From an uncultured Erysipelotrichaceae bacterium (GTDB lineage: Bacteria > Bacillota_I > Bacilli_A > Erysipelotrichales > Erysipelotrichaceae): a DNA stretch of 18,916 nucleotides. How positions within the stretch are numbered: the first letter of the stretch is position 1; the number at the start of each line of letters is the position of its first letter. The stretch lies in contig CALUZL010000023.1 in NCBI GenBank assembly GCA_944325295.1, positions 1-18,916 of the forward strand, in the 5' to 3' direction. Of this stretch, positions 15,257-18,916 are shown one piece after another. The position numbers and the translations under genes were made by a program. The notes beneath the pieces were generated by a model, which did no database searches, was not told the origin of the DNA, and saw only the letters and a list, made by a program, of their open reading frames with translations.

Positions 15257-15265
15257 ATTATAGCA
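15257..15265 (-). promoter_or_regulatory. Extended -10 promoter of ntdP-tsaEB-rimI-tsaD, leaderless arrangement
   Basis: TGCTATAAT on the minus strand combines a perfect -10 hexamer (15262-15257) with the TGn extension (15265-15263). The -35 region inside the thiT 3' end has no good hexamer, which an extended -10 can compensate for. The expected transcription start is about 15250, only two bases from the ntdP ATG at 15248. Confidence 0.65.
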
Positions 15266-15814
15266 CTATTTATGATCTCTTAAAGCCTTAATTCTAAAGA
15301 TGACGATCGGCACGACGATCATGAGCATGACCGCGCTTGCCAGACAATAGGGAAGGTTATAGCTCAAAGAACCGACCCAAGCGGCCATACTGCCCGAAGC
15401 GGCATCGCCCGGCCAAAAATAAGCACCGCTGATAAGGATCGCCAGCGTCCTTATGGCCATCGTGACAAAGATACCGACTTCAAGCTCAAGGACTGTGCGC
15501 TTTTTAAAGAAGATAGCAGCACAACCGACGATAGCCGAGGGGATAATGTAGTCAAGCAGATACTGGCCGATATTCAAAAATTCCGGATTCAGTCCCAAAA
15601 GCGGTGATACTAACCACCACAAAAGGCCGACGATCGCGTCTTTTTGCCAACCTAAGTGGAAAGAGCCGATCACTACCGGCAAAAGAGCGATGTTGATCGA
15701 ACCGCCCTGGGGCATGTTTAAAAACGGCAACATCTCTTTGATGTAGTCAAGCACGATCGCCAAGGCGACATACATGGCGATATATACGAGATCTCTGGTT
15801 TCGAACTTTTTCAT
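15266..15814 (-). CDS. thiT: Thiamine transporter ThiT (ECF S component)
   Basis: Membrane S component that binds thiamine and imports it together with the shared ECF energizing module, which is not in this window. The 182 residues form about six hydrophobic segments. Family marks include MPQGGSI (34-40), the conserved pre-segment-2 motif, GQYLLDYIIPSAIVG (83-97), the ISGAYFW stretch (128-134) and SYNLPY (151-156) with the Tyr/Asn of the binding pocket. The ATG at 15814 is chosen because GAGGTG lies 7 bases upstream. The in-frame ATG at 15829 lies inside the riboswitch hairpin and has no ribosome site. A TPP riboswitch directly upstream independently supports thiamine as ligand. Only 17 bases separate its stop from ntdP, with no terminator, so some readthrough into the t6A operon is likely. 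Confidence 0.94.
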   Translation of the reverse strand: MKKFETRDLVYIAMYVALAIVLDYIKEMLPFLNMPQGGSINIALLPVVIGSFHLGWQKDAIVGLLWWLVSPLLGLNPEFLNIGQYLLDYIIPSAIVGCAAIFFKKRTVLELEVGIFVTMAIRTLAILISGAYFWPGDAASGSMAAWVGSLSYNLPYCLASAVMLMIVVPIVIFRIKALRDHK

Positions 15815-15865
15815 AAAAAAACACCTCATTTCTAATAAGGCGTAAGGAAACGGTACTCCCTACGC
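15815..15865 (-). terminator. Expression platform of the thiT riboswitch: terminator and antiterminator
   Basis: Terminator on the minus strand: ACGCCTTATT (15843-15834), loop AGA, AATGAGGTGT (15830-15821). This gives ten pairs including two wobbles, followed by a U-run of seven that overlaps the last stem base and ends against the thiT ATG. The 3' arm contains the thiT ribosome site. Antiterminator: GCGTAGGGA of the aptamer (15865-15857) can pair over nine positions with TCCTTACGC (15848-15840), which shares ACGC with the terminator 5' arm. The two structures exclude each other. Confidence 0.8.
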
Positions 15866-15929
15866 TAGTACGAACTAGATCAGGTCAAAGGGTATCTCTC
15901 AGCCAATTAAGGCACCCCTGTCCGCCGTT
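15849..15929 (-). ncRNA. TPP riboswitch aptamer (THI element)
   Basis: The minus strand carries the conserved TPP aptamer pieces in order: GGGGTGCC, GGCTGAGAGA, ACCC, GACCTGATCTAG and GCGTAGGGA. The outer P1 helix can be drawn as AACGG (15929-15925) with CCGTT (15853-15849). The CTGAGA and ACCTGATC/GCGTAGGGA motifs are the pyrimidine and pyrophosphate sensor regions. Located just upstream of thiT, it should switch thiamine uptake off when TPP is high. The predicted transcription start (about 15928) falls at the first base of P1, so almost no RNA precedes the aptamer. Confidence 0.97.
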
Positions 15930-15934
15930 ATTAT

Positions 15935-15942
15935 ATTATAAT
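15935..15942. promoter_or_regulatory. Shared palindromic -10 element for thiT and msrC
   Basis: The 8-base palindrome ATTATAAT contains TATAAT on both strands: minus at 15940-15935 and plus at 15937-15942. The minus-strand start would be near 15928, at the beginning of the TPP aptamer. The plus-strand start would be at 15949, the A of the msrC ATG. Both predicted starts therefore land on independently recognised features. No good -35 hexamer is seen for either direction. Confidence 0.6.
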
Positions 15943-15948
15943 GAAGTC

Positions 15949-16407
15949 ATGAAGGAAATACTCATCGCTCAAATTGACGAACTTTTTGATGACAATCTCA
16001 TCGGTTCTTTAGCTAACACGGCCGCTGCCATCAAGATGCAGCTTGCCGATCTCAACTGGGTCGGTTTCTATTTTTACCATGAAGATGCCCTATGGCTCGG
16101 TCCCTTTTGCGGGAAGGTCGCCTGCAGCAAGCTGCCTTTGCAAAGAGGTGTTTGCGCCCACTCTTTTTTGGAAAAGAAAGTGACGGTCGTAAATGACGTA
16201 TCGCGTTTTAAAGGTCATATCGCCTGTGATAGTGAAAGCCGCTCAGAGATCGTCTTGCCGCTTTTTGCAAAAGAAAAGATCATCGGCGTCCTCGATATCG
16301 ATTCACCGCTGATCGATCGTTTTCAAGCTGATGATATTGCCCTTTTAGAAGAAATCGCAAAGCTGATCTCTAATCATCTTTCAGGACATCATCTAAAAGT
16401 TTCATGA
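15949..16407 (+). CDS. msrC: Free methionine-R-sulfoxide reductase (GAF domain)
   Basis: GAF-fold enzyme of 152 residues that reduces free L-methionine-(R)-sulfoxide, a cytoplasmic repair function. The three catalytic cysteines of the E. coli YebR/fRMsr family are present: C59 in GKVAC, C69 in RGVC and C93 in GHIACD. They are followed by the SRSEIVLPL and IIGVLDIDS core motifs. An extra Cys54 (FCGK) is seen. The ATG at 15949 is the only sensible start; the upstream bases GAAGTC hold no ribosome site, and TATAAT ends 6 bases before it, so transcription should begin at the ATG itself. It is the only plus-strand gene in the window, divergent from thiT and overlapping the converging oxidoreductase gene by 38 bases. 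Confidence 0.95.
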   Translation: MKEILIAQIDELFDDNLIGSLANTAAAIKMQLADLNWVGFYFYHEDALWLGPFCGKVACSKLPLQRGVCAHSFLEKKVTVVNDVSRFKGHIACDSESRSEIVLPLFAKEKIIGVLDIDSPLIDRFQADDIALLEEIAKLISNHLSGHHLKVS

Positions 16408-17326
16408 CGTCAAGACTTCTGGTCAACAGATGAAGATGCACTTTATAGGCATCTTTTTTCATGATGGCCCGCATGACTTTATACTCGTTTTCATAGGCGT
16501 CAGTATCGTCACTATAACTGTAGCTCTCACCGTTTTTCAAATGGACTTCATAGCTTTTGACAAGAGATGGCGAGCCGTTTATTTTGATATAGCCGTTTTC
16601 ACCCTTAATCTGACCAAAGGATTCACAACACGCATCCTTGCCGCAGATACACTCGCAAATCATGCCCGGATAGCGCAAGTGGGCAATGCTTGAAGTATCG
16701 ACACCATCGCGATAATTAGCCGTATATTTGACTGCTGATGGTTTGCCATAGAGATCATAGGCCAGATGCAAGACGTAGATGCCAAGATCGCGCATCGCTC
16801 CGCCACCCATCTTCGGATTGAAGATGTTGGGATTATTACCGGCTAAGAAATCGTCGTATTTGGAAGAATACTTGCTGAAATCAAAGATCGACATGTGGAT
16901 GGGGCCGAGCTTTTTTACATCCTCGTTTAATTTTGCCAAAAGCGGCTGATAGAGGGTGGTTATCGTTTCAAACAGGTAAAGATGTCTGGAAACGGCGATA
17001 TTTTTAAGTTCGAGAGCTTCGCCCTGATCCATCGTAAAGGGCTTTTCAAGAAAGACGCTCTTACCGTTTAAAAGCGCTTTTTTGGCATATTCATAATGCA
17101 GGGTATTCGGCAAGCCCACATAGACGACATCGATGTTTGGATCAGCCAAAAGCGCATCATAATCATCATAAGCACTTTCAAGATCGAACTGTGCTTTAAA
17201 ACCTTCAGCTTTTTTTAGATCGCGCGACAAGATCGCTTGCAGTTTAAAACCGACGTTTCGCATCGCCGCAGCACTTTTAGTGGCAATCTTGCTGACACCT
17301 AAGATCGCTACTCTGATTTCATTCAT
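16370..17326 (-). CDS. Gfo/Idh/MocA family NAD(P)-dependent oxidoreductase
   Basis: Cytoplasmic dehydrogenase of 318 residues, probably acting on a sugar or polyol; the substrate is not identifiable. The N-terminal Rossmann domain has VAILGVSKIA (6-15), a GxxxIA variant of the dinucleotide loop, and VVYVGLPNTLHYEYAKKALLNGKSVFLEKPF (67-97 region) with catalytic Lys95 in EKPF. The C-terminal substrate domain contains GGGAMRDLGIY (174-184) with Asp180 and His187. CECICGKDACCESF (about 230-243) is unusually rich in cysteine and could be a metal site or chance. The ATG at 17326 overlaps the upstream gene's stop by 8 bases, and AAGGA lies 9 bases before it. It is last in the psuG-pgpA-aac chain, with no terminator seen at its end, which runs into msrC on the other strand. 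Confidence 0.9.
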   Translation of the reverse strand: MNEIRVAILGVSKIATKSAAAMRNVGFKLQAILSRDLKKAEGFKAQFDLESAYDDYDALLADPNIDVVYVGLPNTLHYEYAKKALLNGKSVFLEKPFTMDQGEALELKNIAVSRHLYLFETITTLYQPLLAKLNEDVKKLGPIHMSIFDFSKYSSKYDDFLAGNNPNIFNPKMGGGAMRDLGIYVLHLAYDLYGKPSAVKYTANYRDGVDTSSIAHLRYPGMICECICGKDACCESFGQIKGENGYIKINGSPSLVKSYEVHLKNGESYSYSDDTDAYENEYKVMRAIMKKDAYKVHLHLLTRSLDVMKLLDDVLKDD

Positions 17327-18122
17327 ACCTTTTCATCCTTTCTTTGTAGTATTTGACTCCTTCGATTACGGCGCTGTCGATGCGCAATAATCTGATCTTT
17401 CTATCATTGATCTCTTTTATATTTACAAGACCTTTTTCTTCAAGGCGTCTTCCGATGTCGATGAATCCGTCGTCACTGTCAAGGTCGATATCAAGATACT
17501 TCTGCCACTCAGAGAAGCCACCATTATCGATTGCAGCAGCGTTTATCATGACGCCTCTGACAGCACTTCGATACTCTGCAAGATGCAGTGAAGTCATATT
17601 GTCATAATCGACGCCGATCAAAAGACAATGAGCCTTGAGTTCAAACAATCGGCCCAAAGGTGAAGTATCGCCCAAAGAAAAGTCGAGGTCTTGATAATTG
17701 GTGAGCATCTTGGCATAGCGCCCATAGGCCACAAAGGCCAGACTAGGATGTCTTGAAAAGACGACACCCCGTCGGCGGCGGAAATTGTCAAGGATTGCAC
17801 CCATGCCCCGCGTCTCACTGTTTAAAGGATCAAAGTGCGGATATGTATGTCGGTATTTAGCCATCGCAGCATGAGCCAGTGGTGGAGACATGAAGTTTGC
17901 CGGTTCGCTGTTATCGCCACACTGCATCGCCATGATCATTGTCCCGTTATAGCCAAGGGCCTCCAAAAGCGCATCGACCACCGTTTGGGCACCACCGATC
18001 ACATAACCAAAAGTACTGAGGGCGCCATGTACCTCTAGGATCATGCCCTGCTTTATGCCGATATCCTTGAAGATCTTTACAAGATCGGCTTTACTGTAGG
18101 CATCAGTGATGACGTCTTTCAT
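17319..18122 (-). CDS. AAC(3)-family acetyltransferase (YokD-like)
   Basis: Protein of 267 residues of the Antibiotic_NAT family (aminoglycoside 3-N-acetyltransferase fold, acetyl-CoA dependent). Family motifs are LEVHGALSTFGYVIGGAQTV (29-48), HFDPLNSETRGMG (96-108), FSRHPSLAFVAYG (122-134) and LLIGVDYDNMTSLHLAEYR (167-185) with the His180/Glu183 pair. The first motif reads EVHGALS where resistance enzymes usually have VHSSLS. Chromosomal relatives such as B. subtilis YokD are not proven resistance genes, and the neighbours here are metabolic, so resistance should not be assumed. The ATG at 18122 lies 20 bases inside the end of pgpA, has an in-frame stop two codons upstream, and lacks a clear ribosome site, so it probably relies on translation of pgpA. 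Confidence 0.88.
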   Translation of the reverse strand: MKDVITDAYSKADLVKIFKDIGIKQGMILEVHGALSTFGYVIGGAQTVVDALLEALGYNGTMIMAMQCGDNSEPANFMSPPLAHAAMAKYRHTYPHFDPLNSETRGMGAILDNFRRRRGVVFSRHPSLAFVAYGRYAKMLTNYQDLDFSLGDTSPLGRLFELKAHCLLIGVDYDNMTSLHLAEYRSAVRGVMINAAAIDNGGFSEWQKYLDIDLDSDDGFIDIGRRLEEKGLVNIKEINDRKIRLLRIDSAVIEGVKYYKERMKRYE

Positions 18123-18588
18123 GAGCTAAAAGCGAGGAAGCGCAAGCAGCGATCGCACCGACGACATCATCGATAAAAGTATTGCAAGTTCCCTCTTTGG
18201 GATCGTTGAGGATACCGATGATCCCGGGCTTGACCTTGTCGATATAACCAAAACTGGTTATGGCAATTGGTCCGTAGTTAAAGGCCATGCCCAGTCCCAT
18301 GAGTTCATCGACACCGAAAAGACCTTCATCTTTCATCATGGCCTCTTTTATCGCCTCGGATCGGAGGTTTCCCTCTTCCGCTAAGATATCGAGTTCCAAA
18401 GAAACGATCAGCGCGTTTTGGATATCCGGATCTTCCAAGACCGCATCGACGACTTCCAAGCAGCGCTTTTGCGTTATGTCATCGTCATAGCGCTTGTGCA
18501 AAAAGATCACACAGTCGGCAATACTTTCAAGGGAGACCTGTCTTTCTTCAAGCAAGGCGACGCATTCCCGATAGCGCTCACTTCGCAT
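18103..18588 (-). CDS. pgpA: Phosphatidylglycerophosphatase A family protein (YutG-like)
   Basis: The 161 residues match the soluble Firmicute PgpA/YutG branch: LEERQVSLESIADCV (13-27), LELDILAEEG (64-73), KDEGLFGVDELMGLGMAFNYGPI (86-108 region), SFGYIDKVKPGI (112-123) and TFIDDVVGAIAACAS (137-151). The repeated acidic motifs would bind metal. The family removes the phosphate from phosphatidylglycerophosphate to make phosphatidylglycerol. No membrane segments are visible, unlike E. coli PgpA, so the lipid substrate is inferred from family. The ATG at 18588 has AAGGAG 8 bases upstream within psuG and overlaps psuG by 11 bases; its own 3' end overlaps the next gene by 20. Confidence 0.88.
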   Translation of the reverse strand: MRSERYRECVALLEERQVSLESIADCVIFLHKRYDDDITQKRCLEVVDAVLEDPDIQNALIVSLELDILAEEGNLRSEAIKEAMMKDEGLFGVDELMGLGMAFNYGPIAITSFGYIDKVKPGIIGILNDPKEGTCNTFIDDVVGAIAACASSLLAHERRHH

Positions 18589-18916
18589 CTTCGATCTCCT
18601 TTAAAGCTTTGGCGATCAGGGCGCCGACGCGAGCGTTATTGTAGACAAGCTCGATATTGGCATCCAAAGACTCCCCACCGGTCAAATCTTTGACCTTTGC
18701 CAAAAGGTAAGGAGTCGTATCCTTGCCCTTGATACCTTCTTTTTTAGCGGCGCTCAGGGCTTCATCGATCGCTTTATTGATCGTCTTTTCATCGACGCTG
18801 TAAGCTTCAGGGATCGGATTGGTGATGAGAATACCGCCATCGAGTTTCAAGTCGCGTTTCATCTTGATGATCTTTGCAGCATCTTGAGCACTGTCAAGAC
18901 GATAGTCTACTTTTAA
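18578..18916 (-). CDS. psuG: Pseudouridine-5'-phosphate glycosidase, C-terminal part only
   Basis: The frame is open from the window edge to TGA at 18580-18578, giving the last 112 residues of a protein that is usually about 300. Diagnostic stretches are SAQDAAKIIK, GGILITNPIPEAYSVD, the EGIKGKDTTPYLLAKVKDLTGG segment and SLDANIELVYNNARVGALIAKAL, all typical of the PsuG C-terminus. The enzyme cleaves pseudouridine 5'-phosphate to uracil and ribose 5-phosphate in the cytoplasm for recycling of RNA-derived pseudouridine. A methionine at 18862 lies inside the domain and is not the start. The catalytic Lys and most metal ligands lie outside the window. It overlaps pgpA by 11 bases; a PsuK-type kinase would be expected upstream but cannot be seen. 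Confidence 0.92.
   Translation of the reverse strand, partial: LKVDYRLDSAQDAAKIIKMKRDLKLDGGILITNPIPEAYSVDEKTINKAIDEALSAAKKEGIKGKDTTPYLLAKVKDLTGGESLDANIELVYNNARVGALIAKALKEIEDAK

Noticed and set aside
17319..18122. Aminoglycoside resistance gene
   Set aside because: The family fold is clear, but the first motif deviates from resistance enzymes, the gene is embedded in a metabolic operon with overlapping ends, and there is no mobile element nearby. Chromosomal relatives often lack resistance activity.
1..18916. Insertion sequences, prophage, CRISPR arrays, tRNA or rRNA genes
   Set aside because: No transposase-like protein, spaced direct repeats, tRNA-like folds or rRNA-like sequence were seen; the minus strand is almost filled with recognisable housekeeping genes.

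Overview
The window is bacterial chromosome from a low-to-moderate GC Firmicute, most likely in or near the Erysipelotrichia (order-level placement is inference). Support comes from strong AGGAGG ribosome sites, a Rex repressor, a PPi-type phosphofructokinase, an ECF thiamine transporter behind a TPP riboswitch, and a peptide transporter resembling the streptococcal Ami system. TGA is used as a stop by several genes (oppB, tsaD, tsaB, psuG), so the mycoplasma code does not apply. No RNA genes, mobile elements or CRISPR arrays were seen. All genes but one are on the minus strand, and no gap between genes exceeds about 210 bases.

Layout, left to right (transcription mostly right to left). 1-248: N-terminal part of a HAD hydrolase, probably leaderless. 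312-6934: a complete oligopeptide ABC operon oppA-B-C-D-F with a promoter, a CodY-box-like site, a 5' hairpin, an oppA/oppB intercistronic hairpin and a terminator. 7016-12257: rex-asnS-abcF-pfp, starting at a sigma-A-like promoter that overlaps a good Rex operator and ending at a terminator. 12261-15262: ntdP-tsaE-tsaB-rimI-tsaD, a tightly overlapping operon for tRNA t6A modification with a nucleotide phosphatase as first gene. 15266-15942: thiT under a TPP riboswitch whose alternative hairpins can be read from the sequence. 15949-16407: the only plus-strand gene, a free methionine-R-sulfoxide reductase, divergent from thiT and apparently sharing a palindromic -10 element with it. 16370-18916: an overlapping chain psuG(partial)-pgpA-aac(3)-like-Gfo/Idh/MocA oxidoreductase, convergent with the reductase gene and overlapping it by 38 bases.

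The genes are mostly housekeeping; the interest lies in regulation and gene architecture. Three first-of-operon genes (HAD, ntdP, msrC) have TATAAT only 6-8 bases before ATG and no ribosome site, which predicts leaderless mRNAs. The rex operon looks autoregulated and would place the phosphofructokinase under NADH control. The thiT leader is a near-complete riboswitch model ending in a U-run that touches the start codon. The extracytoplasmic parts of OppB and OppA carry paired cysteines that suggest disulfides. I found no clearly new defence, mobile or biosynthetic system.
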